A stretch of DNA of 64,000 bases from Deltaproteobacteria bacterium (GTDB lineage Bacteria; Myxococcota; Myxococcia; Myxococcales; 40CM-4-68-19), in assembly GCA_025358085.1 (NCBI GenBank), contig JANYKT010000114.1, positions 25,215-89,214 on the forward strand. Direction: 5' to 3'. The notes beneath the pieces are model-generated. The model made no database searches, was not told the DNA's origin, and saw only the letters and a program-made list of their open reading frames with translations. Of the stretch, positions 26,426 to 35,615 are shown piece after piece; position 1 is the first letter of the stretch, and each line of letters begins with the position of its first letter. A program made the position numbers and the translations under genes.

Positions 26426-27667
26426 TCAGGGCCGCTCCATCTTGCAAGTGGTCGCCATCGCGGTCTTGGCTCCCTCGATCTTGACGTCCTCGCGGAATCC
26501 GAACTCCGTCGTCCCGTCCGCGCCTAGCTTGACCTTCTTGCCGTCCACCTTTGCGAACGTCGAGACGAACAGCGGCTGGATCGTCTGGTGGTCTTCCGCC
26601 CGCATCTCGATCTCCCCGAAGTAACCCTCGATCTTCATGCCCTCCATCGCCTTGGCCACCTTGACCGGATCGGTGCTCTTCGCCTGCGTCATCGCTCGGG
26701 TCAGCATCTCCAGCTCGACCACCATCGCGGTCGTGTACGGGTCGTCGGTGGGCTTGTACTTCTTCTTGAACGCCTGGATGTGCTTCACGCCCTCGGCCGA
26801 GGCCTGGTTCGGACCGTAGTAGGTGACAACCTTGACGCGATCGACACCGGCCTCGCCAATGGCGGTCGGCGAACCGATCACGCCCGCATAGAACGTATAG
26901 AAAGTCACCTCGAGCCCCGCGTCCTTGGCCGCACGGATGAGGAGCGCGAGATCGCTGCCCCAGTTTCCCGTGATCACCGTGTCCGCGCCCGAGGCCTTGA
27001 TCTTGGCAACGTAGGGCGAGAAGTCCTTCACCTTGGCGAGCGGGTGGAACTCGTCGCCAACGATCTCGACCTTCGGCAGCTTCTCCTTCAGCAATTCCCT
27101 GGCGGTCTTCGAGACCTGGTGCCCGAACGAGTAGTCCTGCCCGATGATGTAGACCTTCTTGATCTTCTTGTCCGAGACCATGGAGCTCGTGATCGCCTGC
27201 AGCTTCATGTCGCTGTTGGCGTCGAAGCGGAAATGCCAGAAGCTGCATTTCGAGTTGGTGAAATCCGGATCGACCGCCGCATAATTCAGGAAGAGCACCG
27301 TCTTGTCCGGAGTGCGCGAGTTGTTCTTCTTGATGGCCTCAATCAGCGCCGCGGCCACGCTCGATCCGTTGCCCTGCGTCACGTAGTGGATGCCCTCGTC
27401 GACCGCCCGGGTGAGCAAGGACGCGCTCTCCTGGGGCGACAGCTTGTTGTCCATCGCGACGACCTCGAGCTTTTGCCCGAGGACTCCGCCTCGTGCGTTG
27501 ATCTCCTCGGCGGCGAATTGCAGCTCGCGCAAGCCGTGATCGCCAGTCGCGGCCATCAGACCGGAGAGCGGGTCGATATAGCCAATCTTGATCTGGGCGC
27601 GAGCTGCTCCGCTCGCGAGCGCAAGTACCACGACCAGGGTCCACGGTAAGAAGCTGCCACGGCGCAT
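26426..27667 (-). CDS. ABC transporter substrate-binding protein (LivJ/LivK family)
   Basis: A 413-residue periplasmic protein. The ATG at 27667 opens a signal peptide ending in SGAARAQ. The mature domain begins IKIGYIDPLSG and continues through AAEEINARGGVLGQKLE and an IIGQDYSFGHQ segment, all characteristic of type-1 amino-acid binding proteins. It is convergent with livF, 13 bases away, so it has its own promoter in the 27668-27780 region. It is the obvious partner of LivHMGF. Ligand unknown; branched-chain amino acids, amides and aromatic or dicarboxylic acids are all handled by this family. Confidence 0.9.
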   Translation of the reverse strand: MRRGSFLPWTLVVVLALASGAARAQIKIGYIDPLSGLMAATGDHGLRELQFAAEEINARGGVLGQKLEVVAMDNKLSPQESASLLTRAVDEGIHYVTQGNGSSVAAALIEAIKKNNSRTPDKTVLFLNYAAVDPDFTNSKCSFWHFRFDANSDMKLQAITSSMVSDKKIKKVYIIGQDYSFGHQVSKTARELLKEKLPKVEIVGDEFHPLAKVKDFSPYVAKIKASGADTVITGNWGSDLALLIRAAKDAGLEVTFYTFYAGVIGSPTAIGEAGVDRVKVVTYYGPNQASAEGVKHIQAFKKKYKPTDDPYTTAMVVELEMLTRAMTQAKSTDPVKVAKAMEGMKIEGYFGEIEMRAEDHQTIQPLFVSTFAKVDGKKVKLGADGTTEFGFREDVKIEGAKTAMATTCKMERP

Positions 27668-27694
27668 GTCCGCCTCTTTATGATGGGAAGGGGT

Positions 27695-27706
27695 GTCCAG
27701 CTGGAC
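27695..27706. promoter_or_regulatory. 12-bp perfect palindrome in divergent promoter region
   Basis: GTCCAGCTGGAC lies in the 113-bp region between the divergent binding-protein gene (start 27667) and the acyl-CoA dehydrogenase gene (start 27781). A second, weaker inverted repeat (ATATC ... GATAT) follows at about 27710-27735. The location between two divergent catabolic genes makes a shared operator plausible. A 12-bp palindrome in GC-rich DNA can also arise by chance. Confidence 0.35.
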
Positions 27707-27780
27707 TGGATATCGCAAGCTTCCGGATATTCCAATGCCAGCCAACACTGCAATGCTATCGATTTGATACCCTGGCGCGC

Positions 27781-29003
27781 ATGGACTTCGATTATCCGGA
27801 TCGGACTCTGGCGCTGCGAAACAAGCTGTCCGCGTTCATGGAGGAATTCGTCTATCCCTCCGAGGAGAAATTCTTCGCGGAGGTGGACGAGAATCGGCGC
27901 CAGGGCAATGCCTGGGTGGCCACCCGGGTCATCGAGGAGCTGAAGAAAAAAGCCCGCGCCCAGGAGTTGTGGAACCTGTGGCTTCCCCGGTCAGAGCACG
28001 GCGCCGGCCTCAACAACCTGGATTACGCGCCCCTCTGCGAGATCATGGGCCGCTCCCCGATTGGGCCCGAGACGTTCAATTGCAGCGCGCCCGACACCGG
28101 CAACATGGAGGTGCTGGTCCGGTATGGCTCGCCCCAGATCCAGGAAAGCGCTGGCTCGGGCCGCTGTTGCGCGGCGAGATCCGCTCCGGTTTCGCCATGA
28201 CCGAGCCTGCGGTCGCATCCTCGGACGCGACGAACATCCAGGCCCGCATTGAAAGGGACGGCGACCACTACGTGCTCAACGCCCGCAAGTGGTGGACCTC
28301 GGGCGGAAATGACCCGCGCTGCGCGGTGCTCATCTTCATGGGCAAGACGAACCCGGAAGATCCCAATCGGCACCGCCAACAGTCGATGATCGTGGTGCCG
28401 ATGAACACCGCGGGAGTCAAAGTAGTGCGGCACCTCCCGGTGTTCGGCTACGACGACGCGCCGCATGGGCACGCCGAGATCGCGTTCGAAAACGTGCGCG
28501 TTCCCAAGGACCACCTGCTGCTCGGCGAAGGCCGCGGCTTCGAGATCGCGCAAGGCCGTCTGGGCCCCGGCCGGATCCATCACTGCATGCGGCTCATCGG
28601 CGTGGCGGAGCGCGCGCTGGAAAAGATGTGCCGCCGCACCCTGGGCCGGGTCGCCTTCGGCCGCCCCATTGCCGAGCAGACCGTGACGCGGGAGCGCATC
28701 GCTGACGCGCGGATCCTGATCGACTCGACCCGCCTTCTGGTGCTGAACGCAGCCGACAAAATGGACCGCCTGGGCAACAAGGTCTCCGCGAAAGAGATCG
28801 CGATGATCAAGGTCGCGGCGCCGATCATGGCCTGCCAGATCCTCGACTGGGCCATCCAGGCGCACGGCGCCGCCGGGGTCTGCGACGACTTCGGCCTTGC
28901 CCAGGCCTACGCGCACGCCCGCACGCTGCGCCTCGCCGACGGTCCGGACGAAGTGCATCGCAACCAGATCGGGAAGCTCGAGCTGGCGCGATACCGGACA
29001 TGA
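27781..29003 (+). pseudogene. ACAD10/11-like acyl-CoA dehydrogenase with one frameshift
   Basis: Two frames together encode a full-length dehydrogenase of about 407 residues. Codons from 27781 give [16 protein letters not shown] up to YGSPQIQE. At about 28145-28152 the frame changes and continues [20 protein letters not shown], then [22 protein letters not shown] and [20 protein letters not shown] to the TGA at 29001-29003. One missing base (or two extra) next to an AAA run would explain it. The domain content matches dehydrogenases paired with APH-type kinases in 4-hydroxyacyl-CoA breakdown, and such a kinase lies at 29774-30871. It may be intact if the shift is an assembly error. Confidence 0.8.
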
Positions 29004-29042
29004 CGGCACCGGGCTAAATCAAAGCTCGCGGTTCGGGCGCGT

Positions 29043-29750
29043 TCATCCGCGCAACCTGCCGTCGCGGAGGCTGGGCACGACGTCGAAGCAGCTCTTCCGC
29101 GCGGCGAAGCGGACTTCCGCCTCGAGCCCCCGCGAAGCCATCATCCTGCCCAGCGCGCTCTGCGAGAGGACCTCCACCGCGTCGGCGCCATCGTGCAGGA
29201 GGAGAGCCGCCCGGGCCGCGTCGCTGAGATCGTGCTCGCGCGAGAAGAGCGAGATCAGGTACCCGGCGCCATAAAAGTCCTCGAGGTTGAAGCTGCCTCC
29301 CGAGCCCGCGCAGACGATGAGCACCGTCTGATCCGTGAAGCTGCGCTCGATCAGCTGAACGACCGCTTCGCCGTTGACCAGCGCGCCAGCGAAGACGTGG
29401 TCCGCCTCCACGGCCTTGCGCAGCGCCACCGTGCCATTGGTGGTCGAATAGATAACGGTCTTGCCGCGCAGGTCCTCCCGGAGAAGAGCCAGCGGCGTCG
29501 GGTGCGAGAAGCCATCGAGGGTGCTCGCGTTCAGTTCGCCCGAGAGCAGGAACGAGCCAACCGCACGACCGCGCGCCTCGAGCAGCGCCGCGGGGCCGTC
29601 CAGAGTGGGTATTACTTCGGCAGCGCCGTGCTCCAGCGCGGTCACGATGCTGGAGGTCGCAAAGAGCACGTCGAGAACGACGACGACCTTGCCCGGCAGC
29701 CGCTCGCCATCGAGCTCCTCCTTTTTCAGCAGGACGTGGATCTTGGCCAT
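29043..29750 (-). CDS. 2-phosphosulfolactate phosphatase family protein (ComB-like)
   Basis: A 235-residue protein with the ComB pattern: VVVVLDVLFATSSIVTALEHGA near the N-terminus, a VIYSTTNGTVAL centre and VLIVCAGSGGSFNLEDFYGAGY. In methanogens ComB dephosphorylates 2-phosphosulfolactate during coenzyme M synthesis. In bacteria without coenzyme M the family often has no assigned role, and no other coenzyme M genes are visible here. It sits 23 bases downstream of the phosphotransferase gene on the same strand, so the two may be co-transcribed. Confidence 0.8.
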   Translation of the reverse strand: MAKIHVLLKKEELDGERLPGKVVVVLDVLFATSSIVTALEHGAAEVIPTLDGPAALLEARGRAVGSFLLSGELNASTLDGFSHPTPLALLREDLRGKTVIYSTTNGTVALRKAVEADHVFAGALVNGEAVVQLIERSFTDQTVLIVCAGSGGSFNLEDFYGAGYLISLFSREHDLSDAARAALLLHDGADAVEVLSQSALGRMMASRGLEAEVRFAARKSCFDVVPSLRDGRLRG

Positions 29751-29773
29751 GGTCTGGAGTCCGCGCGCTTCCG

Positions 29774-30871
29774 TCAGCCCAGCCCGTGGATACGACCCTT
29801 GTCGATCGCGCGGGCCGCCTGGGCGCTGAGCAACCGCACTGACTGGAGCAGGGTCCCGAAGCGAGGGTCGCGCGTCTTGCCCTCGACGAAGCGCTTGTAG
29901 ATCTGCTGCAGGATGACGGCGATCTTGAAGAGCGCGAAGACGTAATAGAAGAGGACGCTCGCGGGCACGCGTCCGGTGCGCTGCGCATAGCGCGCGACGA
30001 TCTGTACCCGCGAGAGGCTGCCGCGCAGGAAAGTCGGGCCGTAGGGCCGGGCGCGGAACTCGCGCGGATCATCGGGATCGATCCAGTAACCGAGCAGACC
30101 ACCCAGGTCCATCAGCGGATCGCCGATGGTCGCCATTTCCCAGTCGAGCACCGCGCAGATGCGCGAGACATCCTTCGGGTCGAACATGACGTTGTCGTAT
30201 TTGTAGTCGTTGTGAATCAGCGCCGGCTGGCTCTCGGCTGGCAGGTTCGCGGCAAGCCAGGACGCCGCGGAATCGACTTCGGGGATCTCGTTGGTTTTCG
30301 CCTTCGCATAGCGATCGGTCCAGCCCTGGACCTGGCGCGGGACGTAACCGTGCGGGTGGCCCAGCGACGAGAGGCCCGCAGCGTTGAAGTTCACCGCGTG
30401 CAGGTCGGCGAGGTTGTCGACCAGCGCAGTCGAGCATTGGCGCAGCACCTCGGGCGTAAAAGCCACGCCAGGCGGAGGCGTCTCCCCGCGGAAGACAATG
30501 CCCTCGACGCGCTCCATCAGATAGAACCGGGCGCCCAGCACCTGCTCGTCCTCGCAGAAGGCGATCGGCCTCGGAGCCTTGGGATAGAACCCCTGCACTG
30601 CGGAGAGAATGGTGAACTCCCGCTTCATGTCGTGCGCGCTCTTGACCGTGACGCCGAACGGCGGCCGCCGCAGCACCGCGGATCGAGGGCCCATCTGCAC
30701 CAGGTAAGTCAGGTTTGAGTGCCCCCGCTGGAACTGCAGGACCGTGATGGGTCCGGTTTTCCCCGGAAAGCTCCGCTCCAGAAAGGGGCGAAGCCGCTCG
30801 GTGTCGAGCCGCTCGTCCGCCCGCGTCTCCGACGGCTCGTCCAGGATCAAGACTTCCGCTGCTTCGCTCAC
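29774..30871 (-). CDS. APH-fold phosphotransferase (ACAD10/LvaA-like)
   Basis: A 365-residue aminoglycoside-phosphotransferase-fold kinase of the type fused to or paired with acyl-CoA dehydrogenases. The N-lobe has QFQRGHSNLTYLV and a VLRRPPFG strand. The catalytic segment is ALIHNDYKYDNVMFDP, and the metal-binding part is AVLDWEMATIGDPLMDLGG. In ACAD10/11 and Pseudomonas LvaA such kinases phosphorylate 4-hydroxyacyl-CoA so it can be isomerised and enter beta-oxidation. The start is a GTG at 30871 with GGGAGGAAG about 8 bases upstream; the open frame begins earlier, at 30928. Confidence 0.85.
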   Translation of the reverse strand: MSEAAEVLILDEPSETRADERLDTERLRPFLERSFPGKTGPITVLQFQRGHSNLTYLVQMGPRSAVLRRPPFGVTVKSAHDMKREFTILSAVQGFYPKAPRPIAFCEDEQVLGARFYLMERVEGIVFRGETPPPGVAFTPEVLRQCSTALVDNLADLHAVNFNAAGLSSLGHPHGYVPRQVQGWTDRYAKAKTNEIPEVDSAASWLAANLPAESQPALIHNDYKYDNVMFDPKDVSRICAVLDWEMATIGDPLMDLGGLLGYWIDPDDPREFRARPYGPTFLRGSLSRVQIVARYAQRTGRVPASVLFYYVFALFKIAVILQQIYKRFVEGKTRDPRFGTLLQSVRLLSAQAARAIDKGRIHGLG

Positions 30872-30952
30872 GCGAACTTCCTCCCTCCCGCGGTTCAAGC
30901 TTGTCAAGGGCCCGCATGCCAGTCTCACGAAAGGGTGTTAGAGGCCCTTTTC

Positions 30953-31729
30953 ATGAGCTTGAAAAAGCTATTCGACCTCAGCGGACGTAGCGCTCTGATC
31001 ACCGGCGGCTCACGAGGTCTGGGATTGCAGATCGCCGAGACGCTGGGCGAGCTGGGCGCGCGGGTCGCGCTGACGGCGCGCAAAGCGGGCGAGCTTGCGG
31101 ATGCGGCGGCGCATCTCAAGACGCTCGGGATCGAGGCGCTCGCCTTCCCCGCCGATCTCTCCGAGCCCGCGCAGGTCGACGCTACCGTCCGCAAGGTGAT
31201 CGAGGCGATGGGCCCCATCGACATCCTGATCAACAACGCCGGCGCCAGCTGGGGGGCGCCGATGGTCGATCATCCACTCGAGGCCTGGAACAAGGTGATG
31301 AACCTCAACCTCACCGCGCTGTTCCTCGTCAGCCAATCGGTCGGCAAGCGCTGCATGGTGCCGCGGCGCAAGGGCAAGATCGTCAACGTCGCCTCGATCG
31401 CCGGTTTGAAGGGCAGCGACGCAAGCTACATGGCGACCATCGGCTACAACACCAGCAAGGGTGGCGTGGTGAATTTCACGCGCGCGCTCGCGGCCGAGTG
31501 GGCGCAGCACGACATCAACGTCAACGCCATCGCGCCCGGCTTCTTTCCCACCAGGATGACCAAGGGGCTCCTCGCCACCGCGGGGGATCAGATCGTCGCC
31601 GGCTGCCCGCTCAAGCGCGTTGGCGGTCCCGAGGACCTCAAGGGAGTGACAGCGCTGCTGGCCTCCGACGCCGGCTCTTTCATCACCGGGCAGATCATCG
31701 CCGTTGACGGCGGCGTGATGGCGGTCTGA
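30953..31729 (+). CDS. SDR-family oxidoreductase
   Basis: A 258-residue short-chain dehydrogenase/reductase. The nucleotide-binding motif TGGSRGLG, the NNAG motif, VNVASIAG with the catalytic Ser, and YNTSKGG with the catalytic Tyr and Lys are all in place. The C-terminus closes with SFITGQIIAVDGG. The start ATG at 30953 is where similarity begins. It is divergent from the APH-kinase gene, and a hotdog thioesterase gene follows one base after its stop. Candidate role: a 3-hydroxyacyl- or 4-hydroxyacyl-related oxidation step in the island. Confidence 0.9.
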   Translation: MSLKKLFDLSGRSALITGGSRGLGLQIAETLGELGARVALTARKAGELADAAAHLKTLGIEALAFPADLSEPAQVDATVRKVIEAMGPIDILINNAGASWGAPMVDHPLEAWNKVMNLNLTALFLVSQSVGKRCMVPRRKGKIVNVASIAGLKGSDASYMATIGYNTSKGGVVNFTRALAAEWAQHDINVNAIAPGFFPTRMTKGLLATAGDQIVAGCPLKRVGGPEDLKGVTALLASDAGSFITGQIIAVDGGVMAV

Positions 31730-31730
31730 G

Positions 31731-32141
31731 GTGGCGACCGTCACCGTCTCGGAGGCCGTTGGCCATCCTGTTCCCTTCGCGGAGCTGCTCGGCCTGGAGG
31801 TCACCGAGCGTGGAGCCGGCAGCGCACGAGCCGAGCTCGCGCTGCGCCCCGAGCACATGAACAGCTGGGACGTCGCGCATGGCGGCGTGGTGATGACCCT
31901 GGCGGACGTCGACCCGGCCGTGGCGGCGCGCACCTTGGACGCATCCGCGAGCGGCGCCATCACGGTCGGGATGAACCTGACGTTCATCGGCACGGGCAAA
32001 GGCCGCCTGATCGCGGACGCGCGCTGTCTTCGCTACGGAGCCTCGCTGGCGTTCTGCGAAGGCGAGATCCGCGACGGCGACAGCACCCTGGTCACGAAAG
32101 CGGTGGGAACTTTCAATGTGCGGCGCGGGAAAGGGCGATGA
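31731..32141 (+). CDS. Hotdog-fold acyl-CoA thioesterase (PaaI-like)
   Basis: A 136-residue single hotdog domain. It has the helix-1 stretch HMNSWDVAHGGVVMTLAD, where HGG is the family signature and the Asp lies in the active site, and a TVGMNLTFIGTGKG strand. PaaI-type enzymes hydrolyse stalled CoA esters. The start is GTG, one base after the SDR stop, and the stop overlaps (ATGA) the start of an oxidoreductase remnant, so a three-gene unit once existed. Confidence 0.88.
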   Translation: MATVTVSEAVGHPVPFAELLGLEVTERGAGSARAELALRPEHMNSWDVAHGGVVMTLADVDPAVAARTLDASASGAITVGMNLTFIGTGKGRLIADARCLRYGASLAFCEGEIRDGDSTLVTKAVGTFNVRRGKGR

Positions 32142-32330
32142 CGATCAAAAACAATCAGCCGCTCCTGGCGCGGCGGCCGGCGGGCCGGTGGAGGAGAGCC
32201 ACTTCCGCTTGGTCGAGACAACGGTATTAGCGCTCGAGGACGGAAAGTTGCTGGTCAAGGTCCACTACCTCTCGCTCGACCCGCATGCGAGGGCGATGGA
32301 CGACGCGAAGCTCTACGCGGTCGTGACGTG
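32138..32330 (+). pseudogene. NADP-dependent oxidoreductase (MDR) N-terminal remnant
   Basis: The ATG at 32138 overlaps the thioesterase stop and opens MTIKNNQPLLARRPAG. After a frameshift near 32175-32190 the other frame continues PVEESHFRLVETTVLALEDG and LLVKVHYLSLDPHARAMDD. Together these are the first 65 or so residues of a medium-chain quinone/leukotriene-B4 reductase-type enzyme (normally about 335 residues). The rest is missing, and the sequence runs into the convergent thiolase gene. It is a truncated relic. Confidence 0.75.
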
Positions 32331-32348
32331 CGTGACCTTGTGTCGCTT

Positions 32349-33527
32349 TCAAGCCACCTCGAAGAGCCCCGCGGCGCCCATGCCGCCGCCGATGCACATG
32401 GTCACGACCACGAACTTGACCCCGCGCCGCTTGCCTTCGATCAGCGCGTGGCCCACCAGGCGCGCGCCCGAAGTGCCGTACGGATGGCCGACCGCGATGG
32501 CGCCGCCGTCGACATTGAGCTTGTCGTCGGGGATGCCGAGCCGGTCGCGGCAGTAGATCACCTGCACCGCGAAAGCCTCGTTCAGCTCCCAGAGTCCGAT
32601 GTCCTGCAGCTTCACGCCGGTCCGCTCGAGCAGCCGGGGCACCGCGAAGGCCGGACCGATGCCCATCTCGTCCGGCTCGCAGCCCGCCACGGCGAAGCCG
32701 CGAAAGATGCCGAGCGGCTTGAGGCCGCGCTGCTCGGCGAGCTTCGCGTCCATCACCACGCAGGCCGAGGCGACGTCGGAGAACTGGCTCGCATTTCCGG
32801 CCGCGATCACTCCGCCCGGCATGGCCGGCTTGATCCTCGAGACTCCTTCCAGCGTCGTGTCTTTGCGAATTCCTTCGTCGGATGAAAGCGTGACTTCCCG
32901 GGTGGAGAGCCGGCCGGAGTCCTTGTCGGCGACTCCCATCCTCGTCACAAACGGCACGATCTCGTCCTGGAACCGCCCCGCTTCCTGCGCTGCCGCGGCA
33001 CGCTGCTGGCTGCGGGCGCCGTATTCATCCTGCTTCTCGCGCGAGATACCGTACCGCTTGGCCACGTTCTCCGCGGTCTGCAGCATGCTGTCGTAGATGG
33101 CCGGCTTGTGCTCGAGCAGCCAGGGGTCGCGCGACATGTGGCGGTTGCCTTCGTTCTGCACGCAGGAAATCGACTCGACTCCACCGGCGACCAGTACCGG
33201 CACCCGGTCGACGATCACCCGCTGCGCCGCCATGGCAATGGACTGCAGCCCCGACGAGCAGAAGCGGTTCACGGTGGTGCCGGCGCAAGTCACCGGCAGC
33301 CCGGCTCGCAGCACAATTTGCCGGGCGATGTTTCCGCCGGTGGTTCCTTCGGGGAGCGCGCAGCCCATGATCACATCCTCGACCTCGGCGGGATCGATCC
33401 CTGCCCGCTCGACGGCGGCGCGGACCACGTGGCCGCCGAGCGTTGCGCCGTGGGTCATGTTGAGCGCGCCCTTCCACGACTTGGCGAGGCCGGTGCGGGC
33501 GGTGGAGAGAATCACTGCGTCCGTCAT
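32349..33527 (-). CDS. Acetyl-CoA C-acyltransferase (thiolase)
   Basis: A 392-residue thiolase that splits 3-ketoacyl-CoA. The nucleophile Cys is in [16 protein letters not shown], the catalytic His in [10 protein letters not shown], and the second Cys in [24 protein letters not shown] is also typical. Its ATG directly follows the FadB-like stop with no gap, and it is the last gene of the 32.3-37.9 kb operon. In the pim operon of pimelate degraders the equivalent gene is pimB. Degradative rather than biosynthetic use fits the operon. Confidence 0.93.
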   Translation of the reverse strand: MTDAVILSTARTGLAKSWKGALNMTHGATLGGHVVRAAVERAGIDPAEVEDVIMGCALPEGTTGGNIARQIVLRAGLPVTCAGTTVNRFCSSGLQSIAMAAQRVIVDRVPVLVAGGVESISCVQNEGNRHMSRDPWLLEHKPAIYDSMLQTAENVAKRYGISREKQDEYGARSQQRAAAAQEAGRFQDEIVPFVTRMGVADKDSGRLSTREVTLSSDEGIRKDTTLEGVSRIKPAMPGGVIAAGNASQFSDVASACVVMDAKLAEQRGLKPLGIFRGFAVAGCEPDEMGIGPAFAVPRLLERTGVKLQDIGLWELNEAFAVQVIYCRDRLGIPDDKLNVDGGAIAVGHPYGTSGARLVGHALIEGKRRGVKFVVVTMCIGGGMGAAGLFEVA

Positions 33528-35615
33528 CTAGTCTCTCCCGTTGAAGGTCGCGCCTTGCGCGGCGAGCCTGGAAAGCAGCGGCGCCGGCGTCCAGAAGCCG
33601 GGGACCGCTCGCGGATTGGCCGCGAACCGCTTCATCGCGCGCTCGACGTTGAACAAGCCAACGGAGTCCGCATAGAACATGGGGCCGCCGCGCGAGGACG
33701 GAAAGCCGTAGCCTGCCAGATAAACAAGGTCGATGTCCGAGGCGCGCTGGGCGATGCCTTCGTCCAGGATCCGCGCGCCCTCGTTGACGAGCGCGAAGAT
33801 GCAGCGCTGGACGATCTCCTCGTCGGAGATCTTGCGCCGCTCGATTCCGGCCTCTTTCGAGTACGCCACAATCAAGTCCTCCACCAGCGGGTCCGGAATC
33901 GCGTCGCGCTTGCCCGGCTCGTAGCGATACCAGCCGACGGAAGTCTTCTGTCCAAAGCGCCCCAGTTCGCAGAGGCGATCGGCGATGACCTCGCGCCTGG
34001 CACCGGGATTCTCGGCATAGCGGCGCTTGCGAATGGACCAACTGATGTCGCCGCCGGCCAGGTCGCTGACGCGGAGCGGGCCCATCGCCATGCCGAAGCT
34101 CTCCATCGCTCGATCAATCTGCTTCGGCAGCGCGCCTTCTTCGAGGAGCGCCAGCGCCTGACCGGCATAGCGCGCAAGCATCCGGTTGCCGATGAAGCCA
34201 TCACAGACGCCGGAGATCACGCCTGTCTTTTTGATCTTTTTGGACAGCGCCATGGCCGTGGCGAGCACGTCTTTCGACGTCTTCTTTCCGCGCACGATCT
34301 CGAGCAGCTTCATGACGTTCGCGGGGCTGAAAAAGTGGGTGCCAATCACGTCCTGCGGGCGCCCGGTGAAAGCGGCGATCTTGTCCACGTCCAGCGTTGA
34401 CGTATTGCTTGCCAGGATGGCGCCCTGCTTCATCACCTCGTCCAGCTTCTTGAAGACAGTCTCCTTGACCCCGATTTCTTCGAACACAGCCTCGATGACG
34501 ATGTAGGCTTGCGCGAGGTCCGCGTAGTTGAGCGTCGGCGTGATCAGCCCCAGGCGCTCCTGCACCTGCGCCGCGGTGAGCTTTCCCTTCTTCGCGCTCG
34601 CCTCGTAGTTCTTGCGAATGGTGACGACGCCCTTGTCGAGCGCCTCCTGCTGCATCTCGAGCAGCGTCACCGGAATGCCGGCGTTGGCGAAGTTCATTGC
34701 GATACCGCCGCCCATGGTGCCCGCGCCAATCACCGCCGCTGCCGCGATTGGCCGCGTCTTCGTGTCCTCGGGAACGTCGGGGATGCGTGAGGCCGCGCGC
34801 TCGGCGAAGAAGGCGTGCCGGAGCGCCGCCGACTCGGGCGTCTGGATCAATTGCATGAAGAGCTCGCGCTCCAACCTGATGCCTTCGTCAAACGGCATTG
34901 ACACCGCGGCCGCAACCGCCTCGATGCATTTCGCCGGGGCCGGCGCTCCCTTGGCGACAGCCGCCACCAGGTTGCGCGCGAAGCCGAAGAAGGCGTCCGC
35001 GCCGGGATAGTGCAGCGGCAAATCGCGCACCAGCTTGAGCGGGTGTCCCTCTACTTTTCTGGCGAAGGCCACGGCGCCGCGGAGCAGATCTGCTTCAATC
35101 ATTTCGTCGACAAGTCCTTTGAGTTGCTCCGATGGTACTGCCGCGCCCGAGAGGATCATGTTGAGTGCAGTCTCGACCCCAACCAGCCGCGGCAGGCGCT
35201 GCGTGCCGCCCGCCCCGGGCAAAAGACCCAGCTTCACTTCGGGCAGCGCAATCTGCGCACCCGCCAGCGCGACCCGGTAATGACAGGCCAGGGCGACCTC
35301 CAGGCCGCCTCCCATGCAGACACCATGTATCGCCGCGACTACCGGCTTCTTGCTCTGCTCGATGGCGGTGATGAGCGTGCGCACCGTCGGCTCCGCCAAC
35401 GCCTTCGGGGTGTCGAACTCCTTGATGTCCGCTCCCCCGGAGAACATCTTGCCCGCACCGATCAGGACGATGGAGCGGATGGCCGGATCTGCCGCGGCCT
35501 TGTCGAGCCCCGCGAGGATCCCGGCGCGCAGGCCGTGACCGAGCCCGTTGACAGGTGGATTGCTCATCGTGATGACGGCTGTCGCGCCGTCGGTCGAATA
35601 GATCGCCTCGCTCAT
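33528..35615 (-). CDS. fadB: Bifunctional enoyl-CoA hydratase / 3-hydroxyacyl-CoA dehydrogenase
   Basis: A 695-residue multifunctional beta-oxidation enzyme. The N-terminal crotonase domain (about 1-190) has [15 protein letters not shown] and [20 protein letters not shown] with the catalytic Glu. The dehydrogenase domain begins at about residue 293 with [19 protein letters not shown], and continues with [17 protein letters not shown] (catalytic His) and a second C-terminal subdomain. It overlaps the upstream acyl-CoA dehydrogenase gene by four bases and abuts the thiolase gene. In pimelate-type operons the equivalent is pimF. It hydrates and oxidises the product of the adjacent dehydrogenase pair. 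Confidence 0.93.
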   Translation of the reverse strand: MSEAIYSTDGATAVITMSNPPVNGLGHGLRAGILAGLDKAAADPAIRSIVLIGAGKMFSGGADIKEFDTPKALAEPTVRTLITAIEQSKKPVVAAIHGVCMGGGLEVALACHYRVALAGAQIALPEVKLGLLPGAGGTQRLPRLVGVETALNMILSGAAVPSEQLKGLVDEMIEADLLRGAVAFARKVEGHPLKLVRDLPLHYPGADAFFGFARNLVAAVAKGAPAPAKCIEAVAAAVSMPFDEGIRLERELFMQLIQTPESAALRHAFFAERAASRIPDVPEDTKTRPIAAAAVIGAGTMGGGIAMNFANAGIPVTLLEMQQEALDKGVVTIRKNYEASAKKGKLTAAQVQERLGLITPTLNYADLAQAYIVIEAVFEEIGVKETVFKKLDEVMKQGAILASNTSTLDVDKIAAFTGRPQDVIGTHFFSPANVMKLLEIVRGKKTSKDVLATAMALSKKIKKTGVISGVCDGFIGNRMLARYAGQALALLEEGALPKQIDRAMESFGMAMGPLRVSDLAGGDISWSIRKRRYAENPGARREVIADRLCELGRFGQKTSVGWYRYEPGKRDAIPDPLVEDLIVAYSKEAGIERRKISDEEIVQRCIFALVNEGARILDEGIAQRASDIDLVYLAGYGFPSSRGGPMFYADSVGLFNVERAMKRFAANPRAVPGFWTPAPLLSRLAAQGATFNGRD

